The notes beneath the pieces are model-generated. The model ran no database searches, was not told the DNA's origin, and was given only the letters and a program-made list of their open reading frames with translations. This document shows positions 9,534 through 17,780 of a stretch of DNA of 64,000 nt, in pieces. The translations under genes and the position numbers were made by a program. The DNA is taken from the NCBI RefSeq assembly GCF_001636695.1, contig NZ_LGEL01000001.1, forward strand, positions 33,933 through 97,932. The letters are read 5' to 3'. The stretch is from Pedobacter panaciterrae. GTDB lineage: Bacteria > Bacteroidota > Bacteroidia > Sphingobacteriales > Sphingobacteriaceae. The stretch's first letter is position 1. Every line of letters begins with the position of its first letter.

Positions 9534-11246
9534 TTATATATTATTTTTATTTCCTACAATTTCAGGCTTCTTAATTATACTTTGAATAATTACCGACAGA
9601 ACAACCACCAATAAACACCCAATTACATTAAGCCATAAATAAGCTATAACATCAAGTTTACCAATAATTACAATTACTATTTCAGTAAGTAAAGCCGCAA
9701 AAAATACAGCTCTTCCATTTACATGTCTCACATAAAAAGCGACTAGAAAAACGCCAAGTATGGTACCATAAACATAAGAGCCAAGTATATTCACTGCCTC
9801 CAGCAAGTTACCGATCTTACTTGCGTAGAGTGCCATAACAATACAAATCACCCCCCAAAATACCGTAGCAAGTCTGGAAGCCTGTAAGTATTCATGGTCT
9901 GAGGCGTCTTTTTTAATCAGTCGCTTATAAATATCAATCACCGTTGTTGATGCCAATGAATTTAAGGCACTCGCAGTAGACCCCATAGATGCAAGAAATA
10001 TGATGGCAATTAATAACCCAATCAAGCCCTGTGGCAAATACTGAGTTACAAAACTTAAAAATATGTAATTATTATCTTTTGTATTTGCATGCTCATCATT
10101 CTTAACCATTAAATCCGTAGCCTGTTTTCTTATCGACTTCTCTTTTTCATCTGCATGCTGTAATGCCTTTCTCTGCTGATCAATCAACAATTCATCATCT
10201 TTATCCAAAGCCGCATTCATTTTATTAACCTCAAGTTGTTTTTCTTCAAAAGCCCTATCATAGTCAGCCTTTATTTTATTCAGCTCAGGGTTATATTTAC
10301 TGTTCTCCAACTTATTCAGTTCAAAGCTGTTAAAGAATATTGGTGGTTTATTATATTGATAGAAAGTGAATACCAATACCCCGATCAGTAATATCAGAAA
10401 TTGCATAGGTATTTTAACAAGACCATTCATCAATAATCCCAGTCTGCTTTCACTAACTGAAGCCCCTGATAAATACCGGCCAACCTGACTCTGATCAGTC
10501 CCAAAATATGACAACTGCAAAAAGAAGCCTCCTACTAATCCGGTCCATACTGTATACTGATTATTAGGATCAAAAGTAAAATCTATTGCATTAGCTCTAC
10601 CCATTTTACCAGCTATACTTATAGCTTTCACAAAGCCAATATCTGCAGGCAATAAATGTACTACCATAATCCCCGCAGCAAATAAACCACAAAATATAAT
10701 ACTCATTTGAAGCATTTGTGTATAGGAAACCGCCTTTGTCCCTCCATAAACGGTATAAAACACCACCAGGCTTCCAATAAACAAAGTAGTATAAGTAGTA
10801 TTGATGTTTAAAATAGTAGATAAAATAATGGAAGGCGCATAAATAGTAATACCAGTAGAAAGTCCTCTTTGCACAAGAAAAAGAAATGCAGTTAAAGCTC
10901 TTGTTTTAAGGTCAAACCGCTGTTCAAGATATTCATAAGCAGTATAAACCTTTAAACGATGAAATATAGGTACAAAAGTGATACACAGAACAATCATTGC
11001 CAGCGGTACACCAAAATAAAATTGCACAAAACTCATTCCTGAAGAATATGCTAGTCCTGGTGCAGACAAAAAAGTAATTGCACTAGCCTGTGTTGCCATA
11101 ACCGAGAGACACACATGATACCATGGTAAAGATTGATTCCCAAGCAAGTAGCCTTGAATATTTTGAGCGCCACGACTTTTATAAATGCCGTAAACTACTA
11201 TTACAACGAGTGTTAAAATTAATACTGCCCAATCTATAACGCTCAT
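9534..11246 (-). CDS. Sodium:solute symporter (SSS family)
   Basis: This 570-residue inner-membrane protein of the SSS family takes up a solute with sodium. It has about 13 membrane helices, a typical N-terminus (WAVLILTLVVIVVYGIYKS, then YLLGNQSLPWYHVCLS) and the conserved GGTKAVSYTQMLQM segment. Residues about 280-390 form a long charged, probably coiled-coil insertion between helices, as in other Bacteroidota SSS proteins. Its start codon overlaps the stop of a 48-residue membrane protein (ATGA), and the sialidase-like gene follows directly. The neighbours suggest a sialic acid or N-acetyl sugar as substrate, but this is inference. Confidence 0.88.
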   Translation of the reverse strand: MSVIDWAVLILTLVVIVVYGIYKSRGAQNIQGYLLGNQSLPWYHVCLSVMATQASAITFLSAPGLAYSSGMSFVQFYFGVPLAMIVLCITFVPIFHRLKVYTAYEYLEQRFDLKTRALTAFLFLVQRGLSTGITIYAPSIILSTILNINTTYTTLFIGSLVVFYTVYGGTKAVSYTQMLQMSIIFCGLFAAGIMVVHLLPADIGFVKAISIAGKMGRANAIDFTFDPNNQYTVWTGLVGGFFLQLSYFGTDQSQVGRYLSGASVSESRLGLLMNGLVKIPMQFLILLIGVLVFTFYQYNKPPIFFNSFELNKLENSKYNPELNKIKADYDRAFEEKQLEVNKMNAALDKDDELLIDQQRKALQHADEKEKSIRKQATDLMVKNDEHANTKDNNYIFLSFVTQYLPQGLIGLLIAIIFLASMGSTASALNSLASTTVIDIYKRLIKKDASDHEYLQASRLATVFWGVICIVMALYASKIGNLLEAVNILGSYVYGTILGVFLVAFYVRHVNGRAVFFAALLTEIVIVIIGKLDVIAYLWLNVIGCLLVVVLSVIIQSIIKKPEIVGNKNNI

Positions 11247-11389
11247 TCGAAATATTTTGTAAATGCGTAAAAGATCAGGATCAGAAATATAAGCCAGCCA
11301 ATCAGCAACCGGTAAAACTGTTTCCAGGTTTTCACAAAAGGCGGTAGCTCTTGCTCTGGTTTTCCCGGTACCGTATCATGTTCTGCCAT
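11243..11389 (-). CDS. 48-residue single-span membrane protein, coupled to the SSS symporter
   Basis: A short ORF starts at the ATG at 11389 (MAEHDTVPGKPEQELPPF) and ends with a TGA that overlaps the symporter ATG in an ATGA junction. It has a charged N-terminal half and one hydrophobic segment (FYRLLIGWLIFLILIFYAF), then KYFE. It lies between the PIG-L gene (12 nt after its end in the genome map) and the symporter, leaving no unexplained space. The ATGA overlap implies translational coupling, and the single span suggests an accessory subunit of the transporter, comparable to small subunits reported for some SSS systems. It is too short for most gene finders; confidence comes from the coupling and composition. 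Confidence 0.72.
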   Translation of the reverse strand: MAEHDTVPGKPEQELPPFVKTWKQFYRLLIGWLIFLILIFYAFTKYFE

Positions 11390-11401
11390 GCTGTTAATAT
11401 A

Positions 11402-13840
11402 TTACTTTTTAACTGATATTAAATTCACAAACAACCTGTATGCACCCGGTACACCTGCAGGTAATTGTCTAAAAAATGACAAGCCAGTATAAACAAATCT
11501 ACCTTTGCCATAATTTGCAATAATTAAAGATCCTGTCTTCTCACCTTCCCCGCTGTCATGCATTCCCAATAAGGCCCTGTACTTCTGATCAGCATCAGTC
11601 ACAAAATACAACCCACGCTCTTGTACCCAACCTTCGAAATCTTTATCGGTAATTTTATTAGGATAATTTAAAGCAGGGTCATCAGGTTTTAGTATCGTAA
11701 CTTTTGCATCTTCCTCGGTTACTCTATCACGTGATAAGCTAAAAGGATATGGCCCTAAATTATCTAACTTTAATGGCCCATTTACATTATACTGAACCAA
11801 CAAGTTACCACCATCGTTCACATACTTCATCAACTTAGGTTGCATACTTTTAATATGTTCACTTACATTGTATAACCTTACACCAGTAACTATGGCATCA
11901 AATCCAGAAAGGTCTCCATTAATGACCTGTGCAGGCGTTATATTAACTACATCATAACCAATTTGTTTTAATGATTCCGGAACTAAATCCCCTGCACCTG
12001 CGATATAGCCTATTCGTTTTCCTGCCAACTTCAAATCCACTTTATCTACCTTTGCTTCAGCAAATGGAAAAAGTGTTTGGGTTGGAATATGCTCATAATC
12101 TATTACATGTAAACCACGGTTATAAGTTTTCCCTTCAACCACAATGTTCAAAACTAAATTACCTCTGTTTGTACTCCCCACTGGGGTAATTGTAAATTCA
12201 ACGGTCTGTTCTTCGCCTTTTTCAGCAATTTTAAAGCTAATATCTTCAGGAATAACCTTCCACCCCGCTGGTACTTCAGGTTTTAATACCCCCACTGCAT
12301 TGTCTTTAAAACTTTTCAGTTGAACAATTATTCTTTTAGGCTCATTATTATTAAAAACAAATGCCTTTTCACTCATTGTTGCCGTAACAGGGGGCGCAAT
12401 TACCAAAGGTTGATAAATTTCACCACGTACCTGATCTGTATATTTATAAACTACCGGCCGTTTCTTTTCAATCACCTGGTCACCTATCTTAATTCTGAAA
12501 ACTCCACTTAAACCAATCGGATTTTCGGGGAGTCCAATCTTTGATAATGAATCAACTACATAAGAGCCTAAAGGATGTTTCTTTTCCAGCCAGTAAGGTT
12601 GAGTAATTTCAATACCAGCAGTTGATATTGTTTTATCCTGAGAAACAAATTGATTGAGTGGCAAATCAAAAGAAGTCTTAGTATTCATCTCCTCAATACT
12701 AATCTTCAGAGGAAATCCCTGTTTAGCCCTTGCAATGGCCTGTATTCTTACATTAACAGGTTCATTTAAAGCATAAGATGGATTTACCGCTGCACTTTCA
12801 AACCAAATTCCTGCGCATGCTAATATCAAATCATCTAACAAACCTTGTTTGAAAGGTTTACCTTTTACCAGTTGTTTGAGCTTTAAAAGCTTTACTACCG
12901 ATTTAGATGGATCAGCAACATCATACTCAGCATTAATTTCAGACACAAGTTTTTGTATGTCTCCGTTTCCAGAATTACGGTTAAGAGTAAAATCAACACC
13001 CTCAAATATATCTTTTGAGGCCTTTTCCCCGGCTACATAACTAAAAAATTCTATAGCCGATCCACGTTGTCTGGAAGAGCCAAAGCCCTGACTTCTATGA
13101 TTAGACCTACTTTCAGCCGCAATTTCCCCATAACTTTTACCTAACAATGCATTATAACCACCTACGTCAATCTTCAATTGGTCATCTGAGGTTGTATTAT
13201 TACCTCCGAAATTAAAAGTATTCCAAAGAATACGCTTAGCCTGCCAGGGTTTTACAAAGGCAAGTTGTTCAGGAAATTGTTTCGGATCAGCAGCAGCTGC
13301 AAAAGCTTCGTGAGCCAGTATTGCAGAACCGGAATGATGCCCGTGTCCAGCTCTGGAATCTTCGGGGAAGCGGGTGATAATTACGTCAGGTTGGAATTTA
13401 CGGATCACCCACACTACATCGGCAAGTATTTTTGATTTATCCCAAATCTTAAAACTCTCTTCAGAATTCTTTGAAAATCCAAAGTCATTTGCTCTTGTAA
13501 AAAATTGTTCAGCACCATCAGTGCGTCTGGCAGCCAATAATTCCTGAGTACGTATTAACCCAAGCAACTCAGCCTGTTCATTACCTATAAGATTTTGTCC
13601 TCCATCACCCCTTGTAAGCGATAGGTAGCCAGCTCTAACTTTCTTTTCTTTAGCCAGATAGCCCAACAATCTGGTATTTTCATCGTCAGGATGCGCAGCA
13701 ATGTATAAAACACTACCAACAACATTTAATCCTTCAAGGCCTTGTTTAATCTCGGCAGCATTAAGCTGCTGCATATTCTGGGCCCTAATTAACAAGGGAA
13801 CCGATACAGTAAGCAGCAGCAGGCAAAAACGTAACTTCAT
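11402..13840 (-). CDS. PIG-L (LmbE-like) family deacetylase, secreted
   Basis: This 812-residue protein has a signal peptide ending LLIRAQ. The N-terminal zinc-dependent N-acetyl-sugar deacetylase domain shows the metal and catalytic motif AHPDDE (residues 49-54), LTRGDGGQN (about 75-83), and the third ligand region GHGHHS (about 165-170). The middle is a beta-sandwich stretch. The C-terminal quarter (IGYIAGAGDLVPESLKQIGY, then FDAIVTGVRLYN) resembles a class-I glutamine-amidotransferase-like or ThuA-like flavodoxin fold. This multi-domain arrangement is typical of Bacteroidota secreted PIG-L proteins. As first gene of the unit with the SSS symporter and sialidase-like protein it should deacetylate an N-acetylated sugar outside the cytoplasm. 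Confidence 0.87.
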   Translation of the reverse strand: MKLRFCLLLLTVSVPLLIRAQNMQQLNAAEIKQGLEGLNVVGSVLYIAAHPDDENTRLLGYLAKEKKVRAGYLSLTRGDGGQNLIGNEQAELLGLIRTQELLAARRTDGAEQFFTRANDFGFSKNSEESFKIWDKSKILADVVWVIRKFQPDVIITRFPEDSRAGHGHHSGSAILAHEAFAAAADPKQFPEQLAFVKPWQAKRILWNTFNFGGNNTTSDDQLKIDVGGYNALLGKSYGEIAAESRSNHRSQGFGSSRQRGSAIEFFSYVAGEKASKDIFEGVDFTLNRNSGNGDIQKLVSEINAEYDVADPSKSVVKLLKLKQLVKGKPFKQGLLDDLILACAGIWFESAAVNPSYALNEPVNVRIQAIARAKQGFPLKISIEEMNTKTSFDLPLNQFVSQDKTISTAGIEITQPYWLEKKHPLGSYVVDSLSKIGLPENPIGLSGVFRIKIGDQVIEKKRPVVYKYTDQVRGEIYQPLVIAPPVTATMSEKAFVFNNNEPKRIIVQLKSFKDNAVGVLKPEVPAGWKVIPEDISFKIAEKGEEQTVEFTITPVGSTNRGNLVLNIVVEGKTYNRGLHVIDYEHIPTQTLFPFAEAKVDKVDLKLAGKRIGYIAGAGDLVPESLKQIGYDVVNITPAQVINGDLSGFDAIVTGVRLYNVSEHIKSMQPKLMKYVNDGGNLLVQYNVNGPLKLDNLGPYPFSLSRDRVTEEDAKVTILKPDDPALNYPNKITDKDFEGWVQERGLYFVTDADQKYRALLGMHDSGEGEKTGSLIIANYGKGRFVYTGLSFFRQLPAGVPGAYRLFVNLISVKK

Positions 13841-13963
13841 ATACAGGTGTTAGATTACATTTTTATGTAAACTCATGACAGCCCGAAAATAATTAAAAAA
13901 CATCAATTCGAAGCGTTATCAAAAACTAAACTCCGTAACAATCCTGCAAAAATACTACGGTTC

Positions 13964-14563
13964 TTATAGGAGAATTTTACTACTTACTTCTTTATCAATA
14001 GTAATAAAGCCAGGATATTTTACCAGTCCACCAGCAACCTTAATACTTGGTCTGATTTTTAATGTGAGTATCCCTTTCTTTTCAGGACCATTCTTGCCCG
14101 ACTGAATAAAGTCAGTAATTTCCCTCATTACCTTACTGTCAGATATAAAAGGATAAATGTTCACCTCCATATCAACAGGAACTACTGTAGCTTGTCCTGC
14201 AGCAACATTTACTTCACGATCTACAAAACCGGTAGCGAGTTCCTGTTTGTTAATTAATATTTTGTATTCGAACTGATTAATAGCAGCATCATTTCCCGAA
14301 GGGTTTTTTACTTCCAGATTTAACCGAGCTCTTAGCGGAACATCTTTTCTAAGCAAGCCCAGAGCAAGCCCTGGAAGGCTACCCAGGTTAATATCCTGAT
14401 TAGTGATCATTTTTTTCACATCAGCTCCAGCCAGGGTAATCTCATCCGCCGATGTAATCCTGTATTTACATCTTTCAAGCGCCTTTATTTGTTGTGCCTG
14501 CCTGTTTATACCACAACCAGCAATTCCTATCGCCATCAGGCAAACTAATAATATCTTTTTCAT
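13964..14563 (-). CDS. WHy/LEA14-like lipoprotein
   Basis: This 199-residue lipoprotein has lipobox IGIAGC at about residue 17. The body is a single WHy-like (LEA_2) beta-sandwich: LRARLNLEVKNPSGNDAAIN, then EYKILINKQELATGFVDREV and VPVDMEVNIYPF, the usual pattern of a domain that compares ideal with actual strand pairs. In bacteria such proteins are linked to stress and envelope stability, with no defined biochemical role. It is the last gene of a TetR-DoxX-WHy run, separated by 46 nt from DoxX. Confidence 0.75.
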   Translation of the reverse strand: MKKILLVCLMAIGIAGCGINRQAQQIKALERCKYRITSADEITLAGADVKKMITNQDINLGSLPGLALGLLRKDVPLRARLNLEVKNPSGNDAAINQFEYKILINKQELATGFVDREVNVAAGQATVVPVDMEVNIYPFISDSKVMREITDFIQSGKNGPEKKGILTLKIRPSIKVAGGLVKYPGFITIDKEVSSKILL

Positions 14564-14609
14564 AACAGCTATAACGGATTAATCAGTAAAATTATACAAA
14601 TGATTGGTA

Positions 14610-15041
14610 CTACCGTCTACGACTATTCATATTACGGCTTATCAAGTGATCTATACTATACTTCCCAGAACCGGCAACCAACAAAAACAAATAGGTAATA
14701 AGATAGTGTAATGGAAGTTCTTTTTTATCAAATGCATCAGGTGCATGAATAATAAGAACAGCAACCAACATAGTTATAATCAATGGTATTACAGCAAATC
14801 TCGTTCCTAAACCCAATAAAACTAAAACAGAACATACAACTTCAGCAAATACAGCTAACACAAGAGAAGTAGCCTGACCAACACCTATTGGATCTGCAAA
14901 TTGAATCTCGCCTCCCGCCAAAAGCCACGGTAATTTTTGAAGACCATGTGTAAGCATAAGTGCAGCAATAGCAATACGTGTAATAAGAAGCATAAAATGT
15001 ACGCCTTCATTGTTGAAATTAGTGTTAAATAGTTTTCTCAT
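14610..15041 (-). CDS. DoxX family membrane protein
   Basis: This 143-residue inner-membrane protein has four predicted helices and typical DoxX features: LLITRIAIAALMLTHGLQKLPWLL at the N-terminus and FAEVVCSVLVLLGLGTRFAV in the second helix. DoxX proteins are small redox-associated membrane proteins; in some bacteria they work with SodA or thiol systems, but the role varies. The gene follows the TetR gene by 39 nt and is probably repressed by it through the operator at 15702. Confidence 0.85.
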   Translation of the reverse strand: MRKLFNTNFNNEGVHFMLLITRIAIAALMLTHGLQKLPWLLAGGEIQFADPIGVGQATSLVLAVFAEVVCSVLVLLGLGTRFAVIPLIITMLVAVLIIHAPDAFDKKELPLHYLITYLFLLVAGSGKYSIDHLISRNMNSRRR

Positions 15042-15080
15042 GTTAAACTTTCAGTTGTGATAAATATAAAATTTCGGTGA

Positions 15081-15686
15081 TTAATTAATTGTAAGTGATT
15101 TGATAAATCCGGAAATAGCATCCTGAAGAATCAACTTCTTCTCTGGATCGGGTTTCCCTACCTTCTGGATCATCTCTATTGAAACCAACCCATGCAGAAT
15201 AGAAAGGTAAGTATGATACTTTAAAAAATAATTGGTTTCGGTATCTTTACTTGAAGCAATTGCCTCCTGAATAGTAGTGATCATAATACCTGTCATGTGT
15301 TTCATTTCGGCAATCTGATTTACCATTTCACAAGCAGGTATCCCAAGGCCAAACATTAACTGGTAATATTCCTTATGTTCAAAAGCAAAATCCCAGTAAG
15401 CATGGGCCATTGCTTCCAGTTGTGCTGATGGTTCGGTATAATTATTCTTCACTTCAAGAAGTGCATCTGCAAGTTTTTGAAATCCCTCTTTCGTAAACTC
15501 CAAAAGAATCGCCTCCTTATTCTCGAAATGGTTGTAGATAACCGGAATACTATATTCGATGGCATCCGCAATTTTACGAATAGATAAAGATTGCCAGCCA
15601 TCAGTTAGCACCTGAAGCCAGGCAGCTTCAAGAATGCTAGCTCTGAATTCTTCCTTTTGTCTGATTTTACGTTCTGCGATTCCCAT
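15081..15686 (-). CDS. TetR-family transcriptional regulator
   Basis: This 201-residue regulator has an N-terminal helix-turn-helix: LSIRKIADAIEYSIPVIYNHFENKEAIL (residues about 34-62, quoted in two parts SIRKIADAIEYS and PVIYNHFENKEAIL), the TetR recognition-helix pattern. The C-terminal region (about 85-195) is a ligand-binding helical domain of the WHG type (YWDFAFEHKEYYQLMFG). A near-perfect palindrome lies on its own promoter, so autoregulation is likely. It heads a unit with DoxX and the WHy lipoprotein, which are its probable targets. The ligand is unknown. Confidence 0.88.
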   Translation of the reverse strand: MGIAERKIRQKEEFRASILEAAWLQVLTDGWQSLSIRKIADAIEYSIPVIYNHFENKEAILLEFTKEGFQKLADALLEVKNNYTEPSAQLEAMAHAYWDFAFEHKEYYQLMFGLGIPACEMVNQIAEMKHMTGIMITTIQEAIASSKDTETNYFLKYHTYLSILHGLVSIEMIQKVGKPDPEKKLILQDAISGFIKSLTIN

Positions 15687-15701
15687 ACCCGTTTAATTTT
15701 A

Positions 15702-15723
15702 GTTAACAGTGTTAACAAAAGTA
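15702..15723 (-). promoter_or_regulatory. TetR-type operator abutting a -7 box
   Basis: GTTAAC, AGT, GTTAAC (15702-15716) is a 15-bp palindrome with a 3-nt centre, the usual size for a TetR dimer site. It touches a minus-strand -7 box TACTTTTG (15723-15716), so a bound repressor would cover the transcription start of the TetR-DoxX-WHy unit. Confidence 0.55.
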
Positions 15724-15814
15724 ATGGGTTTAATATACAATTAAAATTTCAAATGCTTTTCTGACTTAATTACAACAAATATATTTTTCCATTGAAACTT
15801 ATATATTAAAACCG

Positions 15815-16417
15815 CTATGATTTAATCATCCTAAACGTCAAATTAATCCTAGGCTGAGTTTCTACCACTGTCTTAGGCAACCTATGCTCCCAGTAATGCT
15901 GTGTCTCTCCTTTCATAATTAACAAACTGCCATGAGTTAATTCAATAGAAACAATTGGCAACTTATCTTTATAATTTCTGAATTGAAAAATTCTTGATGC
16001 TCCAAAACTAACAGAAGCGATCACAGGAAATTTACCTAGATTTTTTTCATTATCTCTATGCCACCCCATGTAGTCATTACCATCCCGATAGTGATTTAAA
16101 AGACATGCATTAAATTTAGTTTCAAAAGCCGCCTCAATACGCTCCTTTATTCTCTGTAAAGTAGTTGTCCAGGGCAAAGCATACATAGTAATCCCAGAAT
16201 AAGTATAGCTCACACCCTCATCTCCATAGAAGGCAGTAAAGCGCGGCTGAAGAATAGTTTTCCCGAAAATTTTTATGGGCTCCTGTTTCCACTCAGTCTC
16301 CTCAATTAGCCTATCCAGATACATATAACTATCATCCTCTATAAAAAAACCCGGATGAAAAAAGGCTTCTCCGGGTATTGTTAAAAGATTTACATGATCA
16401 CCATAGATTTTTTCCAT
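15815..16417 (-). CDS. AlkB-like 2-oxoglutarate/Fe(II) dioxygenase
   Basis: This 200-residue enzyme is of the AlkB family, which oxidatively removes alkyl groups from DNA or RNA bases. The iron ligands are H120 and D122 in GWHRDNEKNLG and H178 in HYWEHRLP; the 2-oxoglutarate-binding Arg pair is in PRINLTFR (R190 and R196). The nucleotide-flip region RFTAFYGDEGVSYTYSG and ASVSFGASRIFQFR are well conserved. It resembles the ALKBH2/3-like bacterial group. It lies 17 nt downstream of a DinB-like gene on the same strand, so the two form an operon that may respond to alkylation damage. Confidence 0.9.
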   Translation of the reverse strand: MEKIYGDHVNLLTIPGEAFFHPGFFIEDDSYMYLDRLIEETEWKQEPIKIFGKTILQPRFTAFYGDEGVSYTYSGITMYALPWTTTLQRIKERIEAAFETKFNACLLNHYRDGNDYMGWHRDNEKNLGKFPVIASVSFGASRIFQFRNYKDKLPIVSIELTHGSLLIMKGETQHYWEHRLPKTVVETQPRINLTFRMIKS

Positions 16418-16434
16418 GCCTGCAATTTAGGCAA

Positions 16435-16956
16435 TTAATCTCTGTTCCAAAACGCAGGCGGTTCTATGCCTAAGCTGCGCAAATAAACAGTACCCTGCCC
16501 GCGGTGATGAATCTCGTTATCGATAAAGTAAAGGATAATACTATAAGCCTCTCCTTCATATTGACCAAATGCCAATATTACTTCCTGAAATTTCTTCTCC
16601 GGAATTTGTGCCCAGAAAGTATTGATTTCATCAGTAATCCTATCCCATTCCTTTAACAATGCTTCTTTTGAATTTACCTCAGTTTTTCCTGTATGATGAT
16701 CCATTTCATTAATAGTTGTCCATTCATCAGTAGCAATACCCTTTACTCCCGGACCGGACATGCTGGTAATTTCACTTATTAAACCAGCAAACGGGCGCAT
16801 TCCTCCAACTGAGTAGTTAAATAACTTATCTTCCGGAAAAGCCTCAATAACCCGTCTTGTTAATCTGCGGTGACCTTGCCAATGATTTAATAAGTCATTG
16901 GAGTTAATAAATAAAGGTGCTGAAACTGTTTCTGTGGTTGTGTTAATCGTAGTCAT
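16435..16956 (-). CDS. DinB/YfiT-like four-helix metalloprotein
   Basis: This 173-residue protein belongs to the DinB (DNA-damage-inducible, not polymerase) superfamily, a four-helix bundle with a three-His metal site. The visible ligands are the His in LNHWQGHRRLTRRV near the N-terminus and the NEIHHRGQGTVYLR motif near the C-terminus. Members often act as thiol-dependent transferases or hydrolases; the substrate here is unknown. It is followed by the AlkB-like gene 17 nt on, and a palindrome sits about 55 nt upstream in the divergent promoter region. Confidence 0.85.
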   Translation of the reverse strand: MTTINTTTETVSAPLFINSNDLLNHWQGHRRLTRRVIEAFPEDKLFNYSVGGMRPFAGLISEITSMSGPGVKGIATDEWTTINEMDHHTGKTEVNSKEALLKEWDRITDEINTFWAQIPEKKFQEVILAFGQYEGEAYSIILYFIDNEIHHRGQGTVYLRSLGIEPPAFWNRD

Positions 16957-17010
16957 AATGTAAGGGTTTTTAGTAGTTCATTTATTTCTTATACAAAGAA
17001 AACCGGCTCT

Positions 17011-17030
17011 ACTGACAACCCTATGGCAGT
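17011..17030. promoter_or_regulatory. Candidate operator between divergent promoters
   Basis: ACTGACA, ACCCTA, TGGCAGT is a 20-bp inverted repeat with 7-bp arms and one mismatch. It lies just upstream of a minus-strand -7-like box TTTCTTTG (17001-16994) for the DinB-like/AlkB genes, and 26 nt upstream of the + strand -7 box at 17057. A single regulator could therefore control both directions. The regulator is not known. Confidence 0.4.
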
Positions 17031-17056
17031 CTGTTTTTAAATAAAAAAATATTAAC

Positions 17057-17064
17057 TACATTTG
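17057..17064 (+). promoter_or_regulatory. -7 box of the 28-codon ORF / TPR transcript
   Basis: TACATTTG matches TAnnTTTG and lies 15 nt upstream of the ATG at 17080. No TTTG or TTG is seen at the -33 spacing, so the promoter may need an activator. Confidence 0.45.
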
Positions 17065-17079
17065 TGAAAAAATAAAATC

Positions 17080-17166
17080 ATGCTACGTCTTAAACATATC
17101 CAAACAATTAACATTAGCCAGTCTCCTTGGCTCATGGACTTGGGTATGGATTTTAGTTTTAACTAG
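17080..17166 (+). CDS. Candidate 28-residue peptide upstream of the TPR gene
   Basis: A short ORF begins MLRLKHIQTINISQ and ends WLMDLGMDFSFN. It starts 15 nt after a good -7 box, so it would be the first ORF on the transcript that continues into the TPR gene 92 nt further on. It has no signal peptide, no runs of one amino acid as in attenuator leaders, and no recognisable RiPP motif. It could be a leader peptide, a small functional protein or chance. TPR proteins that bind small peptides are known in Gram-positive signalling, but nothing here shows such a link. Confidence 0.35.
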   Translation: MLRLKHIQTINISQSPWLMDLGMDFSFN

Positions 17167-17258
17167 AAGACAATAAGACCTAAACAAAACTCATTTATTT
17201 TATTATAATCAATTTGCTGAAGCTATTTTAATGCTCATCAAATCATACATATATCCTT

Positions 17259-17780
17259 ATGGACATTTTATACACTGTAGAAGAAAAGTATCTGCAGGCA
17301 ATAGAAGAGCTTCATTATGGCGAACTGCCAAAAGCGCTTCACTTTTTTCACGAAATTGTTAATTCAGATCCGGAATATGCCAGAGCATATTACCAGTTAG
17401 GTAGTTTTTATTATTATCAATTTAAAAATTACCAAACTGCCGGCTACTATTACAAAAAATGTATAGAACTGGAAGCAGATTTCCCTGACGTTTATGAACA
17501 TTATCTAAAGTTGTTGATCACTTTAAAAATGCATAAGCTAGCTCAAAACGTAGCCGAAAAGGCACTAGCTATTCCAGGAGTTTGTAAAGCTCAAATCTAT
17601 GAGAGCCTTGGCATAAATGCCGAGGAATTACAAGACTTCGCTACAGCAAAAGAGCACTACAAACAGGCAGGGTTAGCAACAACCTCACAAACTGAGCATG
17701 AGCTATTTCAGGATCACTTAAAGCGTATTAAAGACAAGCAGACAGCAAATCTAAATATGGTTTATGCATATCAGAGTTAA
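17259..17780 (+). CDS. Tetratricopeptide-repeat protein
   Basis: This is a 173-residue cytoplasmic protein without signal or membrane segments. It holds about four TPR units: residues about 8-37 (AIEELHYGELPKALHFFHEI), 38-72 (ARAYYQLGSFYYYQFKNYQT), 73-107 and 112-147 (YESLGINAEELQDFATAKEH). TPR arrays bind other proteins or peptides; the partner is unknown. The upstream 28-codon ORF probably shares its transcript. The stop codon lies inside a 39-bp palindrome that may end transcription. Confidence 0.75.
   Translation: MDILYTVEEKYLQAIEELHYGELPKALHFFHEIVNSDPEYARAYYQLGSFYYYQFKNYQTAGYYYKKCIELEADFPDVYEHYLKLLITLKMHKLAQNVAEKALAIPGVCKAQIYESLGINAEELQDFATAKEHYKQAGLATTSQTEHELFQDHLKRIKDKQTANLNMVYAYQS

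Noticed and set aside
17080-17166. Amino-acid attenuator leader peptide
   Set aside because: No run of a single regulatory amino acid and no terminator/antiterminator pair follows it; the downstream gene is not biosynthetic.
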